A model generated the notes under the pieces. It had not been told where the DNA came from. It ran no database searches and saw nothing but the letters and a program-made list of their open reading frames with translations. DNA of 64,000 bases from NCEH01 sp040049195 (lineage in GTDB: Bacteria; Pseudomonadota; Alphaproteobacteria; Rhizobiales; Xanthobacteraceae), in assembly GCF_040049195.1 (NCBI RefSeq), contig NZ_JBDZDL010000008.1; one strand, 5' to 3'. Shown piece after piece: positions 45,019 to 54,051 of this stretch. How positions within the stretch are numbered: position 1 is the first letter of the stretch; each line of letters starts with the position of its first letter. A program made the position numbers and the translations under genes.

Positions 45019-45957
45019 GTGCGGCGCCTGGATAATATCGACCTGCGCCTGCTGCGGGTGTTCGTGGCCCTGACCGAAGCGGGCGGCTTTGCGGACGCGC
45101 AAATCACCCTCAATCTCTCCCAATCCACCCTCTCGACGCATCTGGCGGCGCTGGAGCGCAAGCTCGGCGGACAATTGTGCGAGCGCGGGCGCGCCGGTTT
45201 CCGTCTCACCCCGTTCGGGGAATCCACCTTCGCCGCCGCCAAGCAATTGTTCGCCGATATCGACGCCTTCCACGGCCGGATCGGCCGCGACCAGCGCACG
45301 CTTGTGGGCCGGTTGCGGCTCGGCATCGTCGACGGGGTCGTCACCAACCCCATACTCGGCCTCCAGGCGGCGCTCGGCCGCTACATGGAATATGCAAGCG
45401 AAGTGTTTGTGGACCTGGAGCTCGGCACGCCGCTGGTATTGGAGCAGGCGCTGATGGACGGCGCCCGCGACGTCGTCATCGGCCCGTTCTCGCAGAAGGT
45501 GCCCGGCATCACCTACATTCCGCTGCACCGCGAGCCGCACGCGCTCTATTGCGGGAAAGCCCATCCGCTGTTCAAAATTCCGCCGCGCCAGATGCAGCAC
45601 GCCCAAATCGAGGCGGCCCTGTTCTCCGTGCGCCGCTATCGCCACCTCGACGACCTGTACCGGGTCAACCATCCGCGCGCGAGCGGCTCCATCGTGCAGA
45701 TGGAGGCGCAGGTGATGATGATCCTCTCCGGCCATTTCATCGGTTATCTGCCGCGCCACATGGGCGACGACTGGGCGCGGCGCGGCGAGATGCGGGCGCT
45801 GAAGCCCGAGAGCTACGGCTTTGAATCCGCGCATTTCGTCGCGACGCGCCGGCTGAAGGGCGAGCAGCCGCTGGTGGACGCCTTCATCAAGGAACTGAAG
45901 GCCCAGGTCAGCGTGTCCGCCCGCCCCGCCGCGGTCAGCGGGTCAGATTCACCGTGA
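45019..45957 (+). CDS. LysR-family transcriptional regulator
   Basis: A 312-residue LysR-type regulator. The N-terminal winged helix-turn-helix (residues 5-65) contains LRLLRVFVALTEAGGFADAQITLNLSQSTLSTHLAALERKLG, followed by a two-lobed effector-binding domain. It starts with GTG at 45019, preceded by GGAGGGG at 8 nt. It is divergent from the ABC-SDR-creatininase-ureohydrolase operon and presumably activates it in response to the substrate. Its 3' end overlaps the convergent aldehyde dehydrogenase gene by 23 nt. Confidence 0.92.
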   Translation: MRRLDNIDLRLLRVFVALTEAGGFADAQITLNLSQSTLSTHLAALERKLGGQLCERGRAGFRLTPFGESTFAAAKQLFADIDAFHGRIGRDQRTLVGRLRLGIVDGVVTNPILGLQAALGRYMEYASEVFVDLELGTPLVLEQALMDGARDVVIGPFSQKVPGITYIPLHREPHALYCGKAHPLFKIPPRQMQHAQIEAALFSVRRYRHLDDLYRVNHPRASGSIVQMEAQVMMILSGHFIGYLPRHMGDDWARRGEMRALKPESYGFESAHFVATRRLKGEQPLVDAFIKELKAQVSVSARPAAVSGSDSP

Positions 45958-47422
45958 TGTTCTTGCTCTGGGTGAAGCTGTCCAGCATGGCGGAGAGGGA
46001 GAATTCCCGGCCGAGCCCGCTTTGCTTGTAGCCGCCATAGGAATGCCCCGGCAGTTGCCCGGCCCCCTGGTTGATCTGCACCCAGCCGGCTTCGACATCG
46101 CGGGCGGTGCGCAGCGCCTTGCCGATGTCGTGGGTCCAGATATAGGCGGCCAGGCCATAATGGCTGTCGTTGGCCATCTTGATGACCTCGGCCTCGTCCT
46201 CCCACGGGATCGCCACCAGCACCGGCCCGAAGATCTCCTCGCGCGCCAGGCGCCAGTCGTTTTCCGCCTGGGCGAACGCGGTGGGGCGCATGAAATAGCC
46301 TTTGCTCAGCGGCCCCTCGGTCTCCGGCAGGCCGCCCATGACCAGGCGCGAGCCCTTCTGGCGCAGGCCTTCCTCCACATAGCCGCAGACCTTGCTGAAC
46401 TGCTTCTGGTTGATGATGGCGCCGATGTCGGTCTCTTCCGCCAAGGGATCGCCGAGCCGCAGCTTGCCGGCCTTTTCGGCGAGCCGCTCCAGGAAGCCGT
46501 CATAGATGGAGCGATGGAGGAACAGCCGCGAGCCGGCGGTGCACGATTGGCTCTGGCGGGTGAAGCGCATGGCGGAGATGATGCCCTCCACCACCCAATC
46601 CTCGTCCGCATCCGGGAAGACGATCGACGGGCTCTTGCCGCCAAGCTCCAGGGAAACCGGGAGAATCCGCTTCGCGGCGGCCTCCATCACCAGCTTGCCC
46701 ACGGCCGTCGAGCCGGTGAAAGACAGCTTCGCCACCTTCGGATGATTGATGAGCGGCGCGCCGCATTCCGCACCCGTGCCGGTGAGCATGTTGACCACGC
46801 CGGGGGGCAGATGCTCGGCGCAGATTTCCGCAAGCATCAGCACCGCCAGCGGGGCGTCCTCGGCGGTCTTCATGACCATGGTATTGCCCGCGCAGAGCGC
46901 TGGCGCGATCTTCACCGCCGCCAGCAGAAACGGGGCATTCCAGGGGATGACGGCGGCAACGACGCCCAGCGGCTCGCGCTGGGTGTAGCTGAGAAGATCG
47001 TCGTTGAACGGCAGGGTCTCGCCCTTCAGCTCGCCCGAAAGGCCGCCGAAATAGCGGAACATCTCCGCCGCCGCCTTGGTCTCGGGCCGCGCCTGGGTGC
47101 GCAGGGCGTTGCCGGTCTCGGTGGCGATGGTGCGGGCGATCTCCTCGTGCCGGGCATCGATGCCGTCGGCGATCTTCATCAGCAGCCGGCCCCGCTCGCG
47201 TGGTGGCACCTTGCGCCAGGAAACGAAGGATTCCAATGCCTTGTCCACCGCGAGATCGACGTCGGCGGCACCGCCCCGCGGCACTTCGGCGAACGTTTCG
47301 CGGCGCGCCGGGTTCTCGACGGTGAGGGTTTCGCCCGATGCGGCCCACACCCATTCGCCGCCGATCAGCATGGAATGACGCAGCAGCTGCGCGCCGGTGA
47401 GGGTCTTTTCGCCCGTGTTCAT
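45935..47422 (-). CDS. NAD(P)-dependent aldehyde dehydrogenase
   Basis: A 495-residue aldehyde dehydrogenase. The catalytic cysteine is in QSCTAGSR (~300), the general base Glu in LELGGKSP (~265), and the cofactor motif is FTGSTAVGK. PWNAPFLLA and EEIFGPV are family signatures. The substrate is unknown; beside a 3-hydroxyisobutyrate dehydrogenase and an acyl-CoA ligase it may oxidise a short semialdehyde or related aldehyde. AGGAGGG precedes the ATG at 47422. It is downstream of a GntR gene on the same strand, with a 7-bp hairpin in the gap. Confidence 0.93.
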   Translation of the reverse strand: MNTGEKTLTGAQLLRHSMLIGGEWVWAASGETLTVENPARRETFAEVPRGGAADVDLAVDKALESFVSWRKVPPRERGRLLMKIADGIDARHEEIARTIATETGNALRTQARPETKAAAEMFRYFGGLSGELKGETLPFNDDLLSYTQREPLGVVAAVIPWNAPFLLAAVKIAPALCAGNTMVMKTAEDAPLAVLMLAEICAEHLPPGVVNMLTGTGAECGAPLINHPKVAKLSFTGSTAVGKLVMEAAAKRILPVSLELGGKSPSIVFPDADEDWVVEGIISAMRFTRQSQSCTAGSRLFLHRSIYDGFLERLAEKAGKLRLGDPLAEETDIGAIINQKQFSKVCGYVEEGLRQKGSRLVMGGLPETEGPLSKGYFMRPTAFAQAENDWRLAREEIFGPVLVAIPWEDEAEVIKMANDSHYGLAAYIWTHDIGKALRTARDVEAGWVQINQGAGQLPGHSYGGYKQSGLGREFSLSAMLDSFTQSKNITVNLTR

Positions 47423-47457
47423 ATGATCCTCCCTTGATCGCGAAGCTGAAGCTCCGC

Positions 47458-47474
47458 CCCGGCGTGACGCCGGG
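47458..47474. other. Hairpin between GntR and aldehyde dehydrogenase genes
   Basis: CCCGGCG-TGA-CGCCGGG, a perfect 7-bp stem with a 3-nt loop, in the 81-bp gap. It could attenuate read-through from the regulator gene; a short T run is found only on the other strand. Confidence 0.45.
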
Positions 47475-47503
47475 TTTCATACGCTTTTACAAAGTGTTGA
47501 AGC

Positions 47504-48184
47504 TCAACCCTGTTCCCATATGCGGGGCATCTGGGCCACGAGATCGGCGAACACACGCCCGCCTGTGGTAATATGTTCATGCATGATGCGGTTGGCGGTC
47601 GGCCCGTCACCGCGCAGGATCGCGTCCACGATCTGCGCGTGATCCTCATGGGACTGCTCGATCCGCCCGGGTTTCTGGAACGGATACCGGCGGTAAACGC
47701 GCAGCCGCGCCCGCATGTCCTTGATGTTGAACTCAAGGAATTCGTTGCATGCCCCGCGATAGATGCACTCATGTAACCGCGTGTTCGCCAGATCGTAAGC
47801 GGATGAATCTCCACGTTCCACAAACGCGGCGGCTTCGGCGTGGATTTCGGCGAGCGCCTTGCGCTCATCCGGTGGCATGCGGCTCGCCGCCAGCTTGGCG
47901 GCCATGCCCTCCATCTCGGTCATCACCTCGAACATGGAGACCACCTGCTCCACGCTGAGCACGGTGACGGTGGCGCCGCGCCGCTGGCGCAGATCGACCA
48001 GGCCGAGGGAGGCGAGCTGGATCAGCGCCTCGCGCACCGGCGTCTTGGACACGCCGAAGCGCTCGGAAAGGGGCCGCTCCTCCAGCCGCGCGCCGGGCGG
48101 CAGGGCCCCGGATTCGATCTCGCCCCGGATCCACTTCGCGATCTCGCCTGTCCGGTTGATCTTCTGCACAGCGGGTTCGCCCAT
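47504..48184 (-). CDS. GntR-family (FCD type) transcriptional regulator
   Basis: A 226-residue regulator. The N-terminal winged helix-turn-helix contains EERPLSERFGVSKTPVREALIQLASLGLVDLRQRRGATV (~34-72), and a C-terminal FCD helical domain (~85-215) carries RLHECIYRG and HEDHAQIVDAI with the metal-binding histidines. It is divergent from the crotonase gene and upstream of the aldehyde dehydrogenase gene, so it probably controls both sides. The 126-bp divergent gap holds AT-rich repeats at 48260-48292. Confidence 0.9.
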   Translation of the reverse strand: MGEPAVQKINRTGEIAKWIRGEIESGALPPGARLEERPLSERFGVSKTPVREALIQLASLGLVDLRQRRGATVTVLSVEQVVSMFEVMTEMEGMAAKLAASRMPPDERKALAEIHAEAAAFVERGDSSAYDLANTRLHECIYRGACNEFLEFNIKDMRARLRVYRRYPFQKPGRIEQSHEDHAQIVDAILRGDGPTANRIMHEHITTGGRVFADLVAQMPRIWEQG

Positions 48185-48259
48185 CAAATCGCGTCGTCCT
48201 TGCGTGTTGTCTCGCCCGCTCCGCCGCGATGCAAGGCGGATATTCCGAACAGCAGGTTA

Positions 48260-48292
48260 CATATTTTTTTTAGATTGACTCATATTTTTTTT
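48260..48292. promoter_or_regulatory. Two CATATTTTTTTT repeats 21 bp apart in the GntR-crotonase gap
   Basis: CATATTTTTTTT occurs at 48260-48271 and 48281-48292, exactly 21 bp apart, two helical turns, so the T-tracts face the same side and should bend the DNA. TTGACT at 48275-48280 lies between them. This AT-rich block is conspicuous in GC-rich DNA and is probably the divergent promoter or regulator site. Confidence 0.6.
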
Positions 48293-48310
48293 GAAATCAA
48301 AAATGAGATA

Positions 48311-49135
48311 ATGACCAACGCCAACGGGCAACGACCCGCCACTCCCCGCGCCGGCCCCAGCGATGACGGCAGCCCGCCGAGCCTGTCGATCGCAGGGGCG
48401 AAAGCCTGCATCCGCCTCAATCGGCCCCGCCAGCACAACCGCTTCCAGCGGGAGGATCTGGTCCATCTGGCAACGCTGCTGGACGAGGTGGAACGCAACG
48501 GCGCGGTACGGGTGCTGATGTTCACCGCGAGCGGGCCGAGCTTCAGCGCCGGCTTCGATATCGGCGGCTTCGAGGCGGGCGGCGCGTCCCAGCCCCACGC
48601 CTTCGGCGAGCTGTGCGACCGTGTGGAAGCGGTGAAGATCCCGACCCTCTGTGTGCTGAACGGCAGCGTCTATGGCGGCGCCACCGATTTCGCCCTGGCG
48701 TGCGACATCCGCATCGCCGTGGAAGGCGCGCGCATGATGATGCCGCCCGCCCGGCTGGGCATCCAATATTATTACGGCGGCCTGCGCCGCTATGTGGAGC
48801 GGCTCGGCCCGGCGGCCGCCAAGCTGCTGATCCTCACCGGCGAGCCCATCGACGCGCAGGCCATGCTGCGCATCGGCTTCGTGCAGGAATTGGTGGCGGC
48901 CGACGCCTTGATGCCACGGGCCGAAGCGCTTGCCACCGCCTGCGCCGACCGGGCGCCCGGCGCGCTGCGCGGCCTGAAGGCCTCGCTCGATGCGCTGGCC
49001 CAGGGCAAGGCCGACCCGGCGTTGATCCAGGCGCGCTTCGATGCGAGCCTGACCTCGGCTGAAGCGCAGGAAGGCCTGCGCGCCTGGGCGGAAAAGCGCC
49101 CTCCCGTGTTCAAGGACGAGGTGCCGGCGGCCTGA
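48311..49135 (+). CDS. Enoyl-CoA hydratase/isomerase (crotonase) family protein
   Basis: A 274-residue crotonase-fold protein. The oxyanion-hole segments are FSAGFDIGGF (~80-89) and GSVYGGATDFALACDIRIA (~118-136). Instead of the hydratase pair of glutamates, the second loop reads PPARLGIQYYYGGLRRY, so hydration of a double bond is not assured; hydrolase or isomerase activity is possible. The start at 48311 has only a weak ribosome site (GAGATA). It leads a plus-strand group with a binding protein, 3-hydroxyisobutyrate dehydrogenase, quinone oxidoreductase and acyl-CoA ligase. Confidence 0.82.
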   Translation: MTNANGQRPATPRAGPSDDGSPPSLSIAGAKACIRLNRPRQHNRFQREDLVHLATLLDEVERNGAVRVLMFTASGPSFSAGFDIGGFEAGGASQPHAFGELCDRVEAVKIPTLCVLNGSVYGGATDFALACDIRIAVEGARMMMPPARLGIQYYYGGLRRYVERLGPAAAKLLILTGEPIDAQAMLRIGFVQELVAADALMPRAEALATACADRAPGALRGLKASLDALAQGKADPALIQARFDASLTSAEAQEGLRAWAEKRPPVFKDEVPAA

Positions 49136-49288
49136 AGGGGCTGACGCGGACAGGCGAAGACGGTTCGAGCAGAACGGCCGCTTCGTGAAAACAGAACAAG
49201 CCGCGCGGTCCGCGAGAGACCGGCCGGCGCTGGGTGGAAACGAAACGGGCGGACGATCGTCACGCCCGCAAAACTGGGAGGATGAACC

Positions 49289-50491
49289 ATGCGCCTTGGA
49301 TTGATCGCGGGGCTCGCAGCCACGTCGCTGCTTGCGCTGACCGCCGCGAATGCCGCCGACGGCCCCGTCCGCATCGGCGTGCTGAACGACCAGTCGGGCC
49401 TCTATAGCGAGTTCGGCGGCATCGGCTCGGTGGAAGCCGCGAAGATGGCGGTCGAGGATTTCGGCGGCAAGGTCCTCGGGCGGCCGATCGAGATTCTCTC
49501 CGCCGACCATCAGAACAAGACCGACGTCGGCGCCGCCACCGCGCGCAAATGGTTCGACGAGGAGAATGTCCTCGCCATCGCCGACCTGACGAATTCCGCG
49601 GTCGCGCTGGCGGTGCAGGGCATGGCGAAGGAGCGCGGCAGGATCACCCTTTCCTCCGGCCCCGCCACCACCCGCCTCACCAATGAGGATTGCTCCCCCA
49701 CCGGCTTCCATTGGCCGTGGGACACCTATTCCCAGGCGGTCGGCACGGCCCGCGCTGTGCTGCAGGACGGCGGCAAGAGCTGGTATCTCGTGGTCGTGGA
49801 CTATGCGTTCGGCCACCAGATGTCCGCCGACATCGCCAAGACCGTCACCGCCGGCGGCGGCACGGTGGTGGGCCAGGTGCGCTATCCCACCGGCGCTGCG
49901 GACTTCTCCTCCTTCCTGCTGCAGGCGCAGGGCTCGAAGGCGCAGATCATCGGCCTCGCCAATGGCGGCATGGACACCATCAATTCCATCAAGCAGGCGG
50001 CGGAATTCGGCATCACCGACGGCGGCCAGCGCCTGGTGGGCCTCGCCATCATGATCAGCGACGTCAACGCCCTCGGCCTCAAGGCCGCCAAGGGGCTGAT
50101 CGCCACCACCGCCTATTATTGGGACCGCAACGACGCCAGCCGCGCCTTCGGCGAGCGCTATATGAAGAAGACCGGCCGCATGCCGGACATGATCCAGGCT
50201 GGCGTCTATTCCTCGGTCCTGCACTATCTCAAGGCCATGCAGGCGGCGAACAGCGACGACGGCAAGGTGGTCGCCGAGAAGATGCGCGAGATGCCGGTGA
50301 ACGATTTCTTCGTCACCAACGGCAAGGTCCGCGCCGACGGCCGCATGGAGCACGACATGTATCTGATCCAGGTGAAGGACCCGAGCGAATCCAAGTATCC
50401 CTGGGATTATTACAAGATCCTGCGCACCATTCCCGCCGCCGAGGCCACCATGCCCCTGTCGGAAAGCAAGTGCCCGCTGGTCAAGAAGTGA
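49289..50491 (+). CDS. LivK-type ABC transporter substrate-binding protein, second copy
   Basis: A 400-residue periplasmic binding protein with signal peptide (cleavage ANA-AD, residue ~22). It matches the protein at 21409-22614 along its whole length: IGVLNDQSGLYSEFGG, SADHQNKTDVG, YAFGHQMSADIAKTV, DFSSFLLQAQGSKA, GKVRADGR and ending CPLVKK. As with that gene, no permease or ATPase is adjacent. GGGAGG 7-8 nt before the ATG fixes the start. It probably delivers the acid used by the neighbouring dehydrogenase and ligase. Confidence 0.9.
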   Translation: MRLGLIAGLAATSLLALTAANAADGPVRIGVLNDQSGLYSEFGGIGSVEAAKMAVEDFGGKVLGRPIEILSADHQNKTDVGAATARKWFDEENVLAIADLTNSAVALAVQGMAKERGRITLSSGPATTRLTNEDCSPTGFHWPWDTYSQAVGTARAVLQDGGKSWYLVVVDYAFGHQMSADIAKTVTAGGGTVVGQVRYPTGAADFSSFLLQAQGSKAQIIGLANGGMDTINSIKQAAEFGITDGGQRLVGLAIMISDVNALGLKAAKGLIATTAYYWDRNDASRAFGERYMKKTGRMPDMIQAGVYSSVLHYLKAMQAANSDDGKVVAEKMREMPVNDFFVTNGKVRADGRMEHDMYLIQVKDPSESKYPWDYYKILRTIPAAEATMPLSESKCPLVKK

Positions 50492-50518
50492 GCCGGAACG
50501 GCCATTAGGGGAGTTGAA

Positions 50519-51427
50519 ATGCCAAACGTCACCTTCATCGGGCTCGGCAATATGGGCCGGCCCATGAGCGCAAACTTGATCAAGGCCGGCCATGCGGTGA
50601 CCGGCTTCGATCTCTCGCAAGCCGCCCGCGACGCCCTGGTGGCGGCGGGCGGGCGGGCCGCCGGCAGCATCGCGGAAGCGGTCGCCGGGGCCGATGCGAT
50701 TATCACCATGGTGCCCACCGGCAAGCATGTGCGCGCCGTCTATGAGGGCGCCGGCGGCATCCTCGCCAGCGCCCCCAAGGGGGCGATCCTGATCGACAGT
50801 TCCACCATCGACGTGGACAGCGCGCGGGCGGTGGGCAAGGCCGCCGCTGCCGCCGGGTTCGAGATGGTGGACGCGCCCGTTTCCGGCGCGGTGCCGGCGG
50901 CGGAGGCGGGCCGGCTCACCTTCATGGTGGGCGGCACCAAGGCCGCATACGCGCGCGCCCTGCCGATCCTGGAAGGGATGGGCGCCAATTTCTTCCACGT
51001 GGGGGAAAGCGGCCTCGGCCAGGCGCTGAAGATCTGCAACAATATGATGGCCGGCATGAGCATGGTGGCCATCAGCGAGGTCTTCACGCTGGCGGAAAAG
51101 CTCGGCCTCGACAATCAGACGGTCTATGACGTGATGACGAAGTCATCCGGCAATTGCTGGGCCCTGCAATCCTATTGCCCGGTGCCCGGCCCGGTGCCGA
51201 CCTCGCCCGCCAATCGCAATTATGACCCCGGCTTTACCGTGGCCATGATGCTGAAGGACATGCGCCTGTCCCAGCAGGAAGCGAGCGTGGGCGGCGCCGC
51301 GACGCCCTTGGCGGGCGCTGCCGCCGCGCTCTATCAGACGCTGGTCGCCGCTGGCCATGGCGAGCGCGACTTCTCTTATGTGTTCACCCTGCTCTCGGGC
51401 CGCATGACGGCGCCGCAGAAGAGCTGA
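50519..51427 (+). CDS. mmsB: 3-hydroxyisobutyrate dehydrogenase family protein
   Basis: A 302-residue beta-hydroxyacid dehydrogenase. NAD motif FIGLGNMGRPMSANL (~6-20), substrate-binding DAPVSGAVPAAEAG (~118-131), catalytic lysine in GLGQALKICNNMM (~165-177), and late YDPGFTVAMMLKDMRLS. The CWALQSYCPVPGPVP loop is typical of mmsB products of valine degradation, which convert 3-hydroxyisobutyrate to methylmalonate semialdehyde. It is followed by an intrinsic terminator. Confidence 0.9.
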   Translation: MPNVTFIGLGNMGRPMSANLIKAGHAVTGFDLSQAARDALVAAGGRAAGSIAEAVAGADAIITMVPTGKHVRAVYEGAGGILASAPKGAILIDSSTIDVDSARAVGKAAAAAGFEMVDAPVSGAVPAAEAGRLTFMVGGTKAAYARALPILEGMGANFFHVGESGLGQALKICNNMMAGMSMVAISEVFTLAEKLGLDNQTVYDVMTKSSGNCWALQSYCPVPGPVPTSPANRNYDPGFTVAMMLKDMRLSQQEASVGGAATPLAGAAAALYQTLVAAGHGERDFSYVFTLLSGRMTAPQKS

Positions 51428-51434
51428 CCGGACC

Positions 51435-51462
51435 CGCCGCATCCGTTGCGGATGCGGCGTTT
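51435..51462 (+). terminator. Intrinsic terminator after mmsB
   Basis: A perfect 11-bp stem, CGCCGCATCCG / CGGATGCGGCG (51435-51445, 51449-51459), with a TTG loop, followed by TTT. It lies 8 nt after the mmsB stop and before the quinone oxidoreductase gene. Confidence 0.8.
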
Positions 51463-51487
51463 CCACCCCGAACCGGAGCAAGGTGAG

Positions 51488-52468
51488 ATGAACAAGGCGA
51501 TCCGCGTCCACGAGGCCGGCGGCCCCGACGTGCTGAAGCTGGAGGAGGTGGCGCTCCCCGCCCCCGGCGCCGGCGAGGTGCTGCTGCGGCACACCGCCAT
51601 CGGCGTCAATCTGGTGGATACCTATCACCGCTCCGTCACTTCCGGCCAATATCTCATCCCCCGTCCCGCCACCCTGGGCGTCGAGGCGGCGGGCATCGTC
51701 GAGCAGGTGGGGCCGGACGTGACGGACCTCGCGGTGGGCGACCGCGTCGCCTATTGGAACGTGCTCGGCGCCTATGCGGAGCGGCGCATCCTCCCCGCCT
51801 GGCGGGCGCTGAAGATACCGGACGGCATCGACGACGCCACCGCCGCGGCCGCTTTGCTGAAGGGCGCCACCGCCTTCTATCTCATCCACCGCATCTATCC
51901 GGTTAAGGCCGGCGACACGATTTTGGTGCATGCGGCGGCCGGCGGGGTCGGGCGCATCCTGTGCCAATGGGCGACGCATCTCGGCGCCAAGGTCATCGGC
52001 ACCGTGGGCGCGGCCGGCAAGGCGGAAGTCGCCCGTGCGGCGGGCTGCGCCCATGTGGTGGTGAGCGGCGAACAGGATTTCGTCGCTGAGGCCCGCGCCT
52101 TCACCGATGGCGCAGGGGTGGACGCGGTGTTCGATTCCATCGGCCGCGACACGTTCGACAAGTCGCTCGATACGCTGCGGCCGCTCGGCATGATGGTGAA
52201 TTTCGGCCAGGCGAGCGGCCCCGTGCCGCCGCTCGACATCAGCGTGCTCGCGCAGAAGGGCTCGCTGTTCCTCGCCAAGCCCACGCTCGCCACCTTCGTG
52301 AAGGATCGCGCGAGCATCCTCGCCTTGGCGCAGGGCGTGTTCGGAGCCCTTCTGTCCGGCGCGATCAAGGTGGAGATCGGGCTCAGCGCGCCCCTCGCGG
52401 AGGCCGCGCGGGTGCATCGCGAACTGGAGGCCCGGCGCACCACCGGCTCCATCGTGCTCGTGCCGTGA
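51488..52468 (+). CDS. NADPH:quinone oxidoreductase (zeta-crystallin-like MDR family)
   Basis: A 326-residue medium-chain reductase without zinc ligands. NADPH motif HAAAGGVGRILCQWA (~152-166), an N-terminal GroES-like domain with GVNLVDTYHRSG-type segment, and VDAVFDSIGRDTFDKSL. It reduces quinones or enoyl substrates by one or two electrons. AAGGTGAG precedes the ATG at 51488. Its stop overlaps the GTG start of the ligase gene (GTGA at 52465-52468), so the two are translated together behind the mmsB terminator. Confidence 0.88.
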   Translation: MNKAIRVHEAGGPDVLKLEEVALPAPGAGEVLLRHTAIGVNLVDTYHRSVTSGQYLIPRPATLGVEAAGIVEQVGPDVTDLAVGDRVAYWNVLGAYAERRILPAWRALKIPDGIDDATAAAALLKGATAFYLIHRIYPVKAGDTILVHAAAGGVGRILCQWATHLGAKVIGTVGAAGKAEVARAAGCAHVVVSGEQDFVAEARAFTDGAGVDAVFDSIGRDTFDKSLDTLRPLGMMVNFGQASGPVPPLDISVLAQKGSLFLAKPTLATFVKDRASILALAQGVFGALLSGAIKVEIGLSAPLAEAARVHRELEARRTTGSIVLVP

Positions 52469-54006
52469 GCGCGAACATGTCGGCCAATCTCCACGATGTC
52501 CTCTTTCCCGCCTCGCTCCCCGGCACGGCGACCGCACTGACCCTCGCCGGCACGGGCGGGGTGTGGAGCCGTGCGCGGCTCGCCGACACCGCCGGGCGCA
52601 TCGCGGCGGTGCTGCGCGCGGCCGGCGTCGTCCCCGGCGACCGGGTGGCCGCGCAGGTGGAGAAGAGCGGCGAGGCGGTGGCGCTCTATCTCGCGTGCCT
52701 CAAGGCCGGGGCGGTCTATCTGCCGCTCAACACGGCCTATACCCCGCACGAGATGGCGGCCTTCCTCGGCGATGCGGAGCCCACGGTGTTCGTCGGCCAG
52801 CCCCAGGCCATGGCGGCGCTCGCGCCCCATCTGCCGGAAGGCTGTACCCGTTTCACGCTCGATGCGGCGGGCGGCGGCAGCCTGAGCGATGCGGCGGACG
52901 CGCACTTTCCCCTGGTCGAAAGCATGCCGCGCGGGCGGGACGATCTCGCCGCCATCCTCTACACCTCCGGCACCACGGGCCGCGCCAAGGGCGCCATGAT
53001 CACCCATGGCAACCTCATCCACGCCGCCGAAGCGCTCAATGCCTTGTGGGGAATCACGGGCGACGACGTGCTGCTGCATGCGCTGCCGGTGTTCCACGCC
53101 CACGGCCTGTTCATCGCCATCAATTGCGCGCTACGGGCCGGCGCGCCCATCTGGTTCCTGCCGAAATTCGCGGTGGACCCGGTGATCGACCTTCTGCCGC
53201 GCTCCACCCTGTTCATGGGCGTGCCCACGCTCTACACGCGGCTGCTGGGCGATCCGCGGCTGACCCGCGACCTGTGCGGGCGCATGCGCCTGTTCACCAG
53301 CGGCTCGGCGCCGCTCTCGGGCACCACCTTCGATGCGTTCCGCGACCGCACCGGCCACGCCATCCTTGAGCGCTACGGCACCACCGAGACCGCGATCATC
53401 TCCTCCAACCCGCTGATCGGCGACCGCATCCAGGGCACGGTCGGCTATGCCATGCCGGACGTGGAGGTGCGCATCTTCGGCGAGGCGGGCGAGGAGATGC
53501 CGCGCGGCGACGTGGGCGAAGTGGTGCTGCGCGGGCCCAACGTGTTCGCCGGCTATTGGCGCATGCCCGAGGAGAGCACAGCGGCCTTCACCCCGGACGG
53601 CTTTTTCCGCACCGGCGATCTCGCGCGCATGGGCGAGGACGGCCGCATCACCATCGTCGGGCGGGCGAAGGACCTCATCATCTCGGGCGGGTACAACGTC
53701 TATCCGCGCGAGGTGGAAGCCGCCCTCGCCCGGCTCGACGGGGTGGAGGATTGCGCGGTCATCGGCGTGCCCCATCCCGATTTCGGCGAGGGGGTGATCG
53801 CAATCGTGGAGCGCAAGCCCGGCCTCCCGGCGCCGGAGCCGGCGGCGCTGCTGTCCGGCCTCTCCGGCGCGCTTGCCCGCTACAAATTGCCGAAGCACCT
53901 GATCGTGCAGGATGCCCTGCCGCGCAACGCCATGGGCAAGGTGCAGAAGACCGAGCTGCGCCGGATCCATGCCGGGATCTTCCAGGACGGCAGCGACGCG
54001 GCCTGA
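52465..54006 (+). CDS. matB: Malonyl-CoA synthetase-like AMP-forming ligase
   Basis: A 513-residue AMP-forming acyl-CoA ligase. P-loop YTSGTTGRAKGAM (~166-178), A5 RYGTTETAI, A7/A8 TGDLARMGEDGRITIVGRAKDLIISGGYNVYP and catalytic lysine in PRNAMGKVQK near the C-terminus. LYLACLKAGAVYLPLNTAYTPHEMAAFL is typical of MatB, which makes malonyl-CoA or methylmalonyl-CoA from the free acids. It starts at GTG overlapping the upstream stop; an in-frame ATG lies 12 nt later. Next to mmsB it may salvage malonate or methylmalonate. Confidence 0.82.
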   Translation: MSANMSANLHDVLFPASLPGTATALTLAGTGGVWSRARLADTAGRIAAVLRAAGVVPGDRVAAQVEKSGEAVALYLACLKAGAVYLPLNTAYTPHEMAAFLGDAEPTVFVGQPQAMAALAPHLPEGCTRFTLDAAGGGSLSDAADAHFPLVESMPRGRDDLAAILYTSGTTGRAKGAMITHGNLIHAAEALNALWGITGDDVLLHALPVFHAHGLFIAINCALRAGAPIWFLPKFAVDPVIDLLPRSTLFMGVPTLYTRLLGDPRLTRDLCGRMRLFTSGSAPLSGTTFDAFRDRTGHAILERYGTTETAIISSNPLIGDRIQGTVGYAMPDVEVRIFGEAGEEMPRGDVGEVVLRGPNVFAGYWRMPEESTAAFTPDGFFRTGDLARMGEDGRITIVGRAKDLIISGGYNVYPREVEAALARLDGVEDCAVIGVPHPDFGEGVIAIVERKPGLPAPEPAALLSGLSGALARYKLPKHLIVQDALPRNAMGKVQKTELRRIHAGIFQDGSDAA

Positions 54007-54051
54007 CCCCCTCTGGCGGTCGTGGCCGCTGCCGTCCTGACCCCCTTGGTC

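Noticed and set aside
48257..50998. 913-codon minus-strand frame opposite crotonase and binding-protein genes
   Set aside because: No motifs; the plus strand has a signal peptide, ribosome sites and family signatures.
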